Shown here piece by piece: positions 1 through 7,224 of a stretch of DNA of 18,815 nt; the stretch's first letter is position 1, and every line of letters starts with the position of its first letter. This DNA is from JBKEDC01 sp047975205 (GTDB taxonomy: Bacteria > Bacteroidota > Bacteroidia > Bacteroidales > Prolixibacteraceae): assembly GCA_047975205.1 (NCBI GenBank), contig JBKEDC010000046.1, forward strand, positions 1-18,815, given 5' to 3'. A model generated the notes under the pieces. That model did no database searches. It saw only the letters and a program-made list of their open reading frames with translations, and was not told where the DNA came from. Both the position numbers and the translations under genes were made by a program.

Positions 1-753
1 GAATATCCATTTGTTGACGGACAGTCAATATTCTTGAATCAAGATGAGTTGGAAATAGACCTTTCTACTCACAGCAATGGCATAGCTGCTGATTCTATTT
101 CTTTCGGCTTTACCGGGGAAACCAAGCTGATAAAAAAACTGCAAAAACTCAAAGACATAAAGTGGGAACTCATCTTTTATGACTACAGTGGGAGCAGTTG
201 GGTTGATCAAATGTATCCGAAAGATGCCCGCCGTTTTATTGCTCTGATGATGAACTTTGCCTATATGTGGGTATCTGATGACTACCAAAAAGAGTTCTTG
301 AACGAATATCTTACCACGCATAACGGAGAAACAGTTCTTACCACTGAGGAAAAACAGCAAGCAATAACAGATTTAATGAATAAAGATTTCTACGAGTGTG
401 GCAAAGTAAGCAGTGCTGCCGGTTTGGGTGGAGATACTACGATAGGGTTTGCTGAATATATTCTTCGAGATATCTTCTATTATGATGATGACACGGCAGA
501 TATTTCCTCACACGAACTCATGCACACCATCGGCTTTGGTCATGATTCTAACCTTACTTATCCACTAACAGTTGATGGCGTGGAAACAGGCATCAACCCT
601 GTTACTAGAAGGATTTCTAAAAAGTTCTTCGATGAGAATAGGTGGATTGTTACTCCCGAGAACTATTATTACAAAAGTGATATCGAACAAGAAGCTCCTT
701 CCGAAGAAAACACAAAAACTTTGCAATCGCAAAGAAAGGTTATCTCGCTTTGA
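1..753 (+). CDS. metzincin-like zinc metalloprotease, 5' end outside window
   Basis: The reading frame is open from base 1 (E-Y-P-F-V-D...) with no stop, so the gene begins before the window; the TTG at 34 is only an internal codon. The visible 250 residues carry HELMHTIGFGH at visible residues 171-181, which fits HExxHxxGxxH of metzincins: three zinc-binding histidines (171, 175, 181) and the catalytic glutamate 172. The next residues are SNLTYP, at the place where related Bacteroidetes proteins, as I recall them, have SNMTYP; the Met-turn methionine seems to be leucine here. The tail after about residue 230 is Glu/Lys/Thr/Gln-rich and probably disordered. No signal peptide can be judged because the N-terminus is missing. 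The gene stands alone and ends at a terminator. The zinc-protease fold is well supported; the substrate and the exact family are unknown. Confidence 0.72.
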   Translation, partial: EYPFVDGQSIFLNQDELEIDLSTHSNGIAADSISFGFTGETKLIKKLQKLKDIKWELIFYDYSGSSWVDQMYPKDARRFIALMMNFAYMWVSDDYQKEFLNEYLTTHNGETVLTTEEKQQAITDLMNKDFYECGKVSSAAGLGGDTTIGFAEYILRDIFYYDDDTADISSHELMHTIGFGHDSNLTYPLTVDGVETGINPVTRRISKKFFDENRWIVTPENYYYKSDIEQEAPSEENTKTLQSQRKVISL

Positions 754-796
754 ACATTGCACAATGAGTTAATCTTTCGATAAGATATTTCACAAG

Positions 797-825
797 GAGC
801 ACCTCGCTAAAAGGTGCTCTTTTTT
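797..825 (+). terminator. intrinsic terminator after the metzincin-like gene
   Basis: The arms GAGCACCT (797-804) and AGGTGCTC (812-819) pair perfectly over 8 bp around a 7-base loop, and a run of six T (820-825) follows. Bases 794-796 can extend the stem into the T-run. It lies 43 bases after the stop codon at 753 and fits rho-independent termination on the plus strand. Confidence 0.88.
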
Positions 826-1201
826 AAGTAGAAAGTTACGCAAACAAAATATTCACCTAGCATTGCAAACAAAATTTCGATAGGAAATAAACAACAAAGG
901 TTCTACATTACGGACTGAAAAAGCAGGAAAATTCCGTTAGCTTCAACTATAATGTTGTGAGAATTGGAAAAGTTTCCGCAAATTCAATCAAAATGCAGAG
1001 AAGAAATGGGCAAAATTTCGTAAATTCAGTTGAAAAGCTTTTAAGAAACGAGCAAATTTCCAGAAACTAGAATAATAATTTATGAGAAATAGTAGAATTT
1101 TCGCAAACTCAGTGAAATAGTTTGCGAGAAATGAAGGAACTAAACAGCGCTACAACACTGAATTTCAACCGATAAAGACATTTACACCTGCATATTGCAA
1201 G
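826..1201. other. gene-free stretch (with terminator, 754-1201) holding a degenerate repeat array
   Basis: Between the protease stop (753) and the end of the minus-strand hypothetical gene (1202) there are 448 bases without a credible gene. Besides the terminator, the only structure I see is the 42-base-period array at 925-1133, listed separately. The rest is A/T-rich with frequent stops in all frames. I see no recognisable promoter or RNA gene. Confidence 0.6.
925..1133. repeat. degenerate tandem array, five units of about 42 bases
   Basis: Five consecutive units can be aligned by eye: 925-966, 967-1008, 1009-1050, 1051-1092 and 1093-1133 (42, 42, 42, 42 and 41 bases). Each starts with a purine/A-rich block, then a TTTCCG-like core (TTCCG, TTTCCG, TTTCG, TTTCCA, TTTTCG), then AAATTCAGT-like bases, and ends in GAGAAATG or a variant. 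The core G (or its equivalent) falls at 936, 978, 1020, 1062 and 1103. Units differ at many positions, so this is an old, decayed array rather than a recent duplication. It is not a CRISPR: the repeats are contiguous, without spacers. Stop codons interrupt every frame I followed, so it is probably non-coding. Confidence 0.68.
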
Positions 1202-1711
1202 TTAAAAAGTAAACAATACCGCCAATTGATTAGTAGAGGCTTTTAATTCTATCTTTAGCCTAGTTATATTGTTATAGCCCGAATTGTAGTAGGTAACTGC
1301 TCGACAAGCTCGTTTCTTAAATGCCACATGAAAGGGTATGGAAGCCGTTAATGCCGCACCACCTATATAGGCCAATTTCCAATTTGGATTTCCTTGATTT
1401 CGTAAAGCATCAATTACAGGTAAAGAGAGCATTACTGTTCCGGCCGCCAGCAACACTCTATCTATCATTCTATACGTTGCCATGTGCATTACATAAGCAT
1501 TCATATTGGGGTCTTTAGCCAACAATTGCATCAATTGATCGGCATTCATATCAACATCGCAACGCGTATAAACCTTTTTTTTGAAAGGTCCTTTTTCACT
1601 CATAGTTATGGGTGAATAGCTAACCTGTGCTTTCAGCGTATTGCCGGCTACTATGTTTAGGAGAGCCAGCAAGATGAACACTATAATTCTTTTATTAAAC
1701 AATTCCTGCAT
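1202..1711 (-). CDS. small exported/membrane protein of unknown function behind polA
   Basis: The 169-residue protein starts MQELFNKRIIVFILLALLNI..., a good signal peptide that could be cut after the Ala near residue 28 (TLKA-Q). The body has two hydrophobic segments, around residues 86-105 and 113-130. The second lies in an NPNWKLAYIGGAALTASIPF stretch, followed by basic residues and YYNSGYN. This W-x(3-5)-G...IP...K-A...YN pattern resembles, from memory, a family of uncharacterised Bacteroidetes membrane proteins with a Gly-rich transmembrane hairpin; I know no function. The start codon is five bases after the polA stop codon, so the two are very likely on one transcript. The C-terminus (QLAVLFTF) is hydrophobic and aromatic. 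No catalytic motif is visible. Confidence 0.72.
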   Translation of the reverse strand: MQELFNKRIIVFILLALLNIVAGNTLKAQVSYSPITMSEKGPFKKKVYTRCDVDMNADQLMQLLAKDPNMNAYVMHMATYRMIDRVLLAAGTVMLSLPVIDALRNQGNPNWKLAYIGGAALTASIPFHVAFKKRACRAVTYYNSGYNNITRLKIELKASTNQLAVLFTF

Positions 1712-1716
1712 ATATT

Positions 1717-4485
1717 CTAGTGGGCATCTAGCCAGTTGCCGGCAGCGTTCATTTCAACCAATAGCGGCAAACCCAAATCAACTGCCGATTCCATACTCTC
1801 TTTTACAATTTGCTTCATTTGTTCCAGCTCTGAGCTGCACACATCAAAATTTAATTCATCATGAACCTGTAATAGGAGTTTTGATTGCAAATTAGCTTTT
1901 TTCATCGTTCGATGCACATTAATCATGGCAATTTTAATGATGTCGGCAGCCGACCCCTGAATAGGTGCATTAATGGCATTGCGCTCGGCAACTCCTCTTA
2001 CTACAGCATTTGCCGAATTAATATCGCTTAAGTATCGACGACGACCTTTTATGGTTTCTACATATCCTTGTTCGCGGGCTTTTTCAATGCACTCATCCAT
2101 GTATTCTTTTATGCGGGGAAAGCTTTTGAAGTAGTCATCAATAAGGGTTTTAGCTTCACTTCGAGAGATGTTTAATCGCTGTGATAAGCCAAAGGCAGAA
2201 ATTCCGTAAATAATACCGAAGTTAGCTGTTTTAGCTTTTCGACGCATATCGGCACTCACTTTCTCAACAGGTACTTTATAGATTTTAGCAGCCGTTGCAG
2301 CATGAATATCTTGTCCGTTTCCAAAGGCTTCCAACATATGTACGTCGCCACTTAAAGCGGCCATAATGCGCAATTCTATCTGAGAATAATCGGCAGATAA
2401 GAACAAGTGATTTTCATCAGATGCCGTAAAAGCTTTTCTAATTTCCCGACCATTATCATCTCGAATTGGAATATTCTGCAGATTCGGATTAGTAGAGCTC
2501 AATCTTCCGGTAGCTGTTACTGTTTGATTAAACGAGCTATGCAACTTTCCGGTAGTCGGATTAATTAATTGAGGCAAAGCTTCCACATAGGTGGAAAGTA
2601 ATTTTTTCAACCCTCTAAATTCTAAAATCTTCGATACGATAGGGTGCTTATCTACTAGCTTACTCAACACTTCTTCAGATGTAGAATATTGTTTTGTTTT
2701 CGTTTTCTTCGCTTTACTGTCGATCTTCAATTTCTCAAATAAGATAACTCCCAATTGCTTCGGCGATGACACATTAAATTGCTCATCAGCCATATTTATA
2801 ATCTCATGCTCCAAATTCTGAATTTGTGTGTGCAAGATTTTGGCATAGGCATTCAAGTTTTCCACATCTAGGCTCACTCCTTCCAACTCCATATCTGCCA
2901 ACACCGAAACCAACGGCATTTCAATTTGATAAAATAAATCTCGGGCGGCTGTTTCATCAAGTTTTTCATCAAGCACTTGTTTGAGTTGCCACGTGTAATC
3001 AGCCTTTTCACAGGCATATGTACATAAATCAGTTATTGAGACATCTTGCATCGTCAGCTGATTTTTCCCTTTCTTTCCCAACAATGACTCAATGGCAATC
3101 TTTTTATAATTCAAATAGGCTTCACACAGGTAATCTAATCCATGACGCAAATCAGGGTTAATCAGATAGTGTGCAATTTGTGTGTCGTATAGCGGAGCAT
3201 TCAGGTTTAGACCGTGTTGCTTAAGCACTAGCATGTCAAATTTCAGGTTATGCGTAATCTTGATTATGTTCTTATCGGAAAAAATTAATGCGAACTCTTG
3301 TATTATTTGTATTGCTTCGTGCTTATTGCAAGGTAAAGACACGCAGTAAGCCTCGCCCAATTTAAAAGCAAAAGATAAACAAATCGGAATTGTAGAAATA
3401 GCATCAACACTTGTCGTTTCCACACTAAAAGCAAATTCTTTCTGCACCGCCAGCTCTGCACGCAGGCTTGCCCGTTGCATAGCATTTTCAACTAATATAT
3501 AGGTGTGATTTACATTCTCTAAAGTTTTAAAGGCTGTGCTTTCTTTAACTTCCGGCGCATCAAAGGCAGCAAATAAATCGCCTTGCATGGCTACTTCAGG
3601 AACTGCTGCCGTATATTTCTGTGCTAAATTTCTGAACTCTAATTCCGTATATATTCGGTTTAACTCTGAAAAATTCGGTTTCTCTAGGAGTAGCGATTTT
3701 TCATTAAAATCAACCGGCACATCTTTAACAATAACCACTAATTCTCTCGACAAACGAACCTGAGCTTCATTTTCCTCTAAGTTCTGTTTTTGTTTTCCTT
3801 TTAACTCATTTATGTTTTGGTAAACCCCATCGATAGAACCATACGACCCAATAAGTTTTTGTGCTGTTTTAGGGCCTATGCCCGGACAGCCCGGAATATT
3901 ATCGGAAGCATCGCCCATTAAACCTAATATATCAATGACTTGCTCTGCTCTATCTACCTGAAAGCCTTCTTGTACTTCCTTAATTCCCCATATTTCACTT
4001 TCTTTTCCTCCTCTACCCGGTTTATACATTTTCACCCTATCAGTTACTAATTGGGCATAGTCTTTATCGGGAGTCATCATGAACACCTCATAATCTTCTT
4101 GTTCTGCCTTTGCTGCTAATGTTCCAATAACGTCATCGGCTTCAAACCCTTCTTTCTCAATAATCGGAATATTATACGCTTCTATAATGCTACGCACCCA
4201 AGGAATAGCAATTCTTAAGTCTTCAGGCATCTCTTCTCGCGTAGCCTTATATTCTTTATACATTTCATGGCGAAAAGTGGGGGCATGCACATCAAAAACA
4301 ACGGCTAAATGCGTGGGATTTTCTTTTTGCAAAAGTTGTTCAAGCGTATTTACAAATCCCAACATCGCCGAAGTATTTAACCCATTTGAGTTAAATCGCG
4401 GTGCTCGAATAAAAGCAAAATAAGAACGATAAATAATGGCGTAAGCATCAATAAGGAAAAGACGTTTGGGGGTAGTATCTGGCAT
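1717..4485 (-). CDS. polA: DNA polymerase I, proofreading site apparently degenerate
   Basis: This 922-residue family A DNA polymerase, close to the usual length, fills gaps and removes RNA primers in replication and repair. The 5'-nuclease domain is at about 1-300, with MTPDKDYAQL and GLMGDASDNIPGCPGIGPKT (helix-hairpin-helix). The polymerase domain has motif A DYSQIELRIMAA, motif B RRKAKTANFGIIYG and motif C QVHDEL, so polymerisation should be intact. The 3'-5' exonuclease domain (about 330-520) is altered: the Exo I DxE motif (E. coli D355, E357) reads S354-V-E356; Exo II keeps NLKFD (D417); Exo III YxxxD (E. coli Y497, D501) reads Y490-A-C-E-K494. Two of four metal-binding acids are therefore lost and proofreading is probably weak or absent (inference). 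The gene is followed five bases later by a small membrane-protein gene. Confidence 0.97.
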   Translation of the reverse strand: MPDTTPKRLFLIDAYAIIYRSYFAFIRAPRFNSNGLNTSAMLGFVNTLEQLLQKENPTHLAVVFDVHAPTFRHEMYKEYKATREEMPEDLRIAIPWVRSIIEAYNIPIIEKEGFEADDVIGTLAAKAEQEDYEVFMMTPDKDYAQLVTDRVKMYKPGRGGKESEIWGIKEVQEGFQVDRAEQVIDILGLMGDASDNIPGCPGIGPKTAQKLIGSYGSIDGVYQNINELKGKQKQNLEENEAQVRLSRELVVIVKDVPVDFNEKSLLLEKPNFSELNRIYTELEFRNLAQKYTAAVPEVAMQGDLFAAFDAPEVKESTAFKTLENVNHTYILVENAMQRASLRAELAVQKEFAFSVETTSVDAISTIPICLSFAFKLGEAYCVSLPCNKHEAIQIIQEFALIFSDKNIIKITHNLKFDMLVLKQHGLNLNAPLYDTQIAHYLINPDLRHGLDYLCEAYLNYKKIAIESLLGKKGKNQLTMQDVSITDLCTYACEKADYTWQLKQVLDEKLDETAARDLFYQIEMPLVSVLADMELEGVSLDVENLNAYAKILHTQIQNLEHEIINMADEQFNVSSPKQLGVILFEKLKIDSKAKKTKTKQYSTSEEVLSKLVDKHPIVSKILEFRGLKKLLSTYVEALPQLINPTTGKLHSSFNQTVTATGRLSSTNPNLQNIPIRDDNGREIRKAFTASDENHLFLSADYSQIELRIMAALSGDVHMLEAFGNGQDIHAATAAKIYKVPVEKVSADMRRKAKTANFGIIYGISAFGLSQRLNISRSEAKTLIDDYFKSFPRIKEYMDECIEKAREQGYVETIKGRRRYLSDINSANAVVRGVAERNAINAPIQGSAADIIKIAMINVHRTMKKANLQSKLLLQVHDELNFDVCSSELEQMKQIVKESMESAVDLGLPLLVEMNAAGNWLDAH

Positions 4486-4619
4486 TTTTCTCGGTTTTTC
4501 TTTGTGTTTTACGAACTTCGAAGATAAAAATTATAGTTCGATATCTGCATAAAAACACAAATAGCTGTGCTTTATATGGAATTCAGAGGTAAATTTAACT
4601 TCATAATAAATAGATTAAC

Positions 4620-4627
4620 TACTTTTG
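4620..4627 (+). promoter_or_regulatory. -7 box of a Bacteroidetes-type promoter upstream of the DUF4271 gene
   Basis: TACTTTTG matches the Bacteroidetes -7 consensus TAnnTTTG. A good -33 TTG is not seen at the expected 19-21 bases; only T-rich sequence lies near 4594-4597. The box ends 10 bases before the ATG at 4638, which would give a very short leader. Confidence 0.45.
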
Positions 4628-4637
4628 TTCTTCAATT

Positions 4638-5504
4638 ATGGTAAGCAATACAACAGCACTTTTTAATAAAGACAGTTTATCTATCCATCAGGATTCTATG
4701 CAAAATACTATAGCTGCGATAGATTATACTTTGGTGAAAACTGACAGCACCCTCCTATTAAACAATGGTGGTACTACTCTTGCAATTAAAAAAAGCGAAA
4801 GTATGTTTCCTAAAGAGACTTGGCCCATACAGCAAACTAATTTCTTCGTGGAACATCCTCATTCTCTTATCAACGGACAATTTATGTTGTTTGTGGGTTT
4901 CTTTATCATTTTTCTATTGGCTTTATTACGTACTGCCTATCCCTACAAGATAAAGAAAACGATTAAAGCGGGCTTCAACACTACTTTTGCTAACCATCTG
5001 TTTAGAGATAAGGCTAGCCAACGCAGTCGAGGAATATTCTTGCTTAACGCTATTTCCATAAGCAGCATAAGCATGTTCTTGTTTTATATCTTACCCGATA
5101 GTTTTTTCCCTAATCATCCTTTTTATCGATTCTCTGTGCTAATTATCGGCTTTACGCTTTATTGTTACACCAAGAGCTTATTATATCATTTCGTTGGAAT
5201 TTTATCTGACAAGAAAGAAATGACAGCTGAATATCTTTTCAATGTTCAAATCTACAGTCGTATTTTAGGGTTAGCATTGCTCCCTGTTGTAATCATTCTA
5301 TCATTCCCCCATATTGAATATGCCGATTCCGTTGGATTGGCAGGCATTTTTCTCATTACTACAAGCATTATTGCACTTATTATGCGTACATCGAAAATTT
5401 TAATGGGCTCAGGAGTGTCTGTTTTTTATTTGATTTTGTACCTTTGCACCCTTGAAATACTACCTATACTTTACATTTTTAAGTTTCTTGGAAGCTTAGC
5501 TTGA
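4638..5504 (+). CDS. DUF4271-family integral membrane protein
   Basis: The protein has 288 residues: a polar, Ser/Thr/Asn-rich N-terminal part of about 75 residues, then about six hydrophobic segments (near 80-100, 131-152, 160-185, 206-224, 232-250 and 260-284). A basic loop (YPYKIKKTIKAGF) follows the first. The topology and the position directly before a HemD-like gene and rnpA match what I know of DUF4271 proteins in Bacteroidetes. Function is unknown; location in the inner membrane is inferred. The start is uncertain: the promoter-like TACTTTTG lies 10 bases before this ATG, so either the mRNA is nearly leaderless or translation starts at a later ATG such as 4698. The gap to the next gene is 23 bases, so they probably form one operon. 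Confidence 0.8.
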   Translation: MVSNTTALFNKDSLSIHQDSMQNTIAAIDYTLVKTDSTLLLNNGGTTLAIKKSESMFPKETWPIQQTNFFVEHPHSLINGQFMLFVGFFIIFLLALLRTAYPYKIKKTIKAGFNTTFANHLFRDKASQRSRGIFLLNAISISSISMFLFYILPDSFFPNHPFYRFSVLIIGFTLYCYTKSLLYHFVGILSDKKEMTAEYLFNVQIYSRILGLALLPVVIILSFPHIEYADSVGLAGIFLITTSIIALIMRTSKILMGSGVSVFYLILYLCTLEILPILYIFKFLGSLA

Positions 5505-5527
5505 GAATGGGTCTAAATTAAGATGTT

Positions 5528-6271
5528 TTGAAGATAAATAAAGTTCTAGTTTCACAACCTAAACCAGCATCAGATAAGTCGCCATATTCAGATATGGCAA
5601 AAAAACTGAATGTTGATTTTGACTTCCAACCATTTATTCAGGTGGAAGGTGTTAGTTCTAAAGAATTCCGCCAAACAAGAATTCAAATTCAAGATCACCA
5701 AGCTGTGATCATGACCAGTAAGGCATCAATCGATCACTTTTTCCGTATCTGCGAATTATTGCGGATAACGGTATCTGATGATATGAAATATTATTGTGCA
5801 TCGGAGGCTATCGCTGTCTATTTACAAAAGTATATCGTGTATCGAAAACGAAAAATTTTCTTTGCTAACGGCACTACTTCTAACCTGATTGGACTGCTAA
5901 AGAAGAGTAAAAAAGACAAGATTCTTCTACCTCTTTCTCATGTTCACAAACAAGATATTCCGGACTTGCTCGATCAAGGAAAATATGATTACACCAAGGC
6001 TATTCTTTACCGAACAGTAAGCAGCGATCTTTCTCACATTAATGCAGGAGACTATGATATTATTGTATTTTTCAGCCCAAGCGGCATCACTTCTTTACAA
6101 GAGAACTTTCCTGATTTTGAGCAGGGAGATATTAAAATAGCTTGTTTTGGTCCCGCAACAGCTCAGGCTATAACCAATGCCGGGCTACGTTTAGACTTGC
6201 AGGCTCCAAATCCCAAAGCTCCTTCCATGACAATGGCCTTGGAGCAATATATCACGGCGCAAAATAAATAA
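5528..6271 (+). CDS. uroporphyrinogen-III synthase (HemD-like) family protein
   Basis: The 247-residue protein resembles HemD: an N-terminal KVLVSQPKP strand, a middle segment ending in ILLPLSHVHKQDIPD, and a C-terminal half with IIVFFSPSGITSL and IACFGPATAQAITNAGLRL, the typical 'second domain' motifs. The enzyme closes hydroxymethylbilane to uroporphyrinogen III in haem and corrinoid synthesis. The start appears to be TTG at 5528: an in-frame TAA at 5519-5521 closes the frame upstream, no ATG is available before residue 23, and the family normally begins M-K-I-x-K-V-L. It sits between a DUF4271 gene and rnpA, an arrangement I know from Bacteroidales, many of which lack a full haem pathway, so its real role may differ. 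No other tetrapyrrole gene is in the window. A strong terminator follows. Confidence 0.82.
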   Translation: MKINKVLVSQPKPASDKSPYSDMAKKLNVDFDFQPFIQVEGVSSKEFRQTRIQIQDHQAVIMTSKASIDHFFRICELLRITVSDDMKYYCASEAIAVYLQKYIVYRKRKIFFANGTTSNLIGLLKKSKKDKILLPLSHVHKQDIPDLLDQGKYDYTKAILYRTVSSDLSHINAGDYDIIVFFSPSGITSLQENFPDFEQGDIKIACFGPATAQAITNAGLRLDLQAPNPKAPSMTMALEQYITAQNK

Positions 6272-6289
6272 ACACTCGACAATAGTATG

Positions 6290-6318
6290 AAAAGGGGGAA
6301 ATATTTCCTCCTTTTTTT
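6290..6318 (+). terminator. intrinsic terminator after the HemD-like gene
   Basis: The arms 6290-6300 (AAAAGGGGGAA) and 6305-6315 (TTCCTCCTTTT) form an 11-bp stem with one G-T pair and an ATAT loop. T-run 6312-6318 forms part of the right arm and continues beyond it. It sits between the stop at 6271 and the rnpA start at 6334 and should separate the DUF4271/HemD-like pair from the rnpA run. Confidence 0.85.
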
Positions 6319-6321
6319 GTT

Positions 6322-6329
6322 TATCTTTA
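6322..6329 (+). promoter_or_regulatory. possible -7 box directly before rnpA
   Basis: TATCTTTA differs from TAnnTTTG only at the last base and ends 4 bases before the rnpA ATG. I see no -33 TTG at the right distance; that region is occupied by the preceding terminator hairpin. If it is real, rnpA would be essentially leaderless or would start downstream. Confidence 0.3.
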
Positions 6330-6333
6330 CCCC

Positions 6334-6717
6334 ATGAGTGAATTTGGTCTTCCTAAATCTAGCCGATTACATAGCCGAAAATTAATTGAAGAACTCTTTG
6401 AGGAAGGAGCTTCTTCCTTTGTGCATCCTATCAAGGTAGTATATAAAACAAGTCTATTTGAAGATAATGAGCCTGTTAAAGCTGCATTTTCTGTTTCTAA
6501 ACGAAACTTCAAACATGCTGTAGATAGAAACCGCTATAAACGCTTGCTTCGCGAGGCATATCGCTTAAACTGTCAGGATCTGAAGAAAAAAATGATTACG
6601 CAAGGCAGCCAACTTTCCATTATGTTTATTTACGCAAGTAAAGGGCATAACGATTATGCTTCCATAGAGAAATCAATGCGCAAGATCTTGTACAAACTCT
6701 CACAATGTGATTCATAA
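6334..6717 (+). CDS. rnpA: ribonuclease P protein component
   Basis: The 127-residue basic protein has the RnpA core: an N-terminal F-G-L-P-K-S-x-R-L-x-S-x-K block, FSVSKRNFKHAVDRNR, and YKRLLREAYRL, which contains the conserved RNR motif of the RNA-binding helix. It is the protein subunit that joins the RNase P RNA to trim the 5' leader of tRNA precursors; the RNA gene is not in this window. The start ATG at 6334 gives the normal N-terminus (MSEFGLPKSSRL). It heads a run of five close genes (17 bases to the next). In many bacteria rnpA is followed by yidD; none is here. A terminator lies just upstream, so it needs its own promoter or read-through. Confidence 0.95.
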   Translation: MSEFGLPKSSRLHSRKLIEELFEEGASSFVHPIKVVYKTSLFEDNEPVKAAFSVSKRNFKHAVDRNRYKRLLREAYRLNCQDLKKKMITQGSQLSIMFIYASKGHNDYASIEKSMRKILYKLSQCDS

Positions 6718-6734
6718 TTCAACTTATTTACATC

Positions 6735-7208
6735 ATGCATCGGTTATTAACGATTTTATTTATACTGTTTAGTTTAATTACAAAGGCTGAGTCAAATGAG
6801 AAAACCAATCTTGTTAAGCACATGTCTCGACAAGAGTTTCTAACTCAGATTTGGAACTACGAAAAGCACCCGAATTTTAAATTCGAAGGAAACCAACCTA
6901 CTATCATCGATTTCTATGCCGATTGGTGTGGTCCTTGTAAAATTGCAGCTCCGATATTAGCCGATATTGCCCAAAAATATACCAACAGGCTTGTTGTATA
7001 TAAAATAAATACTGATAGGGAAAAAGAACTTTCAACCGCTCTCGGTATAAGTAGCCTTCCCACATTCTTATTCATCCCTGTGCAAGGAAAACCTGTGATT
7101 ATACAAGGAATCGGGTCGAGCAAAGCCGAAACAAAACAAATGTTCATAGAAACAATCGAATCTCACCTCTTAAATAACGAAGAGTCTGCAACTGAGAAAC
7201 AACAATAA
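6735..7208 (+). CDS. exported thioredoxin-fold protein
   Basis: The 157-residue protein begins with a signal peptide (MHRLLTILFILFSLITKAES..., probable cut after KA-E near residue 18). A thioredoxin domain follows with FYADWCGPCK at about 60-69: the active-site cysteines are C65 and C68, and the surrounding W-C-G-P-C-K is identical to that of classical thioredoxins. The cis-proline loop is seen as ISSLPTFLF. The signal peptide places it in the periplasm, where it may reduce or exchange disulphides or hand electrons to a partner; the direction is not decided by sequence. The last 15 residues are Glu/Asn/Gln-rich and add to the usual fold. It lies 17 bases after rnpA and 16 bases before the next gene, so it is probably co-transcribed, with no obvious functional link. 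Confidence 0.9.
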   Translation: MHRLLTILFILFSLITKAESNEKTNLVKHMSRQEFLTQIWNYEKHPNFKFEGNQPTIIDFYADWCGPCKIAAPILADIAQKYTNRLVVYKINTDREKELSTALGISSLPTFLFIPVQGKPVIIQGIGSSKAETKQMFIETIESHLLNNEESATEKQQ

Positions 7209-7224
7209 TTAACGCATCGGTAGT

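Noticed and set aside
25..360. 111-codon minus-strand frame
   Set aside because: Antisense to the metzincin-like gene, with no motif of its own.
572..772. Short plus-strand frame of 66 codons overlapping the protease gene
   Set aside because: It lies in another frame of a gene with a clear zinc-binding motif and has no recognisable features.
925..1133. CRISPR array
   Set aside because: Units are contiguous, strongly diverged and without unique spacers; no cas genes are nearby.
4519..4526. -7-like TATCTTCG on the minus strand before polA
   Set aside because: One mismatch to TAnnTTTG, and the nearest TTTG-like -33 element is about 31 bases away, too far.
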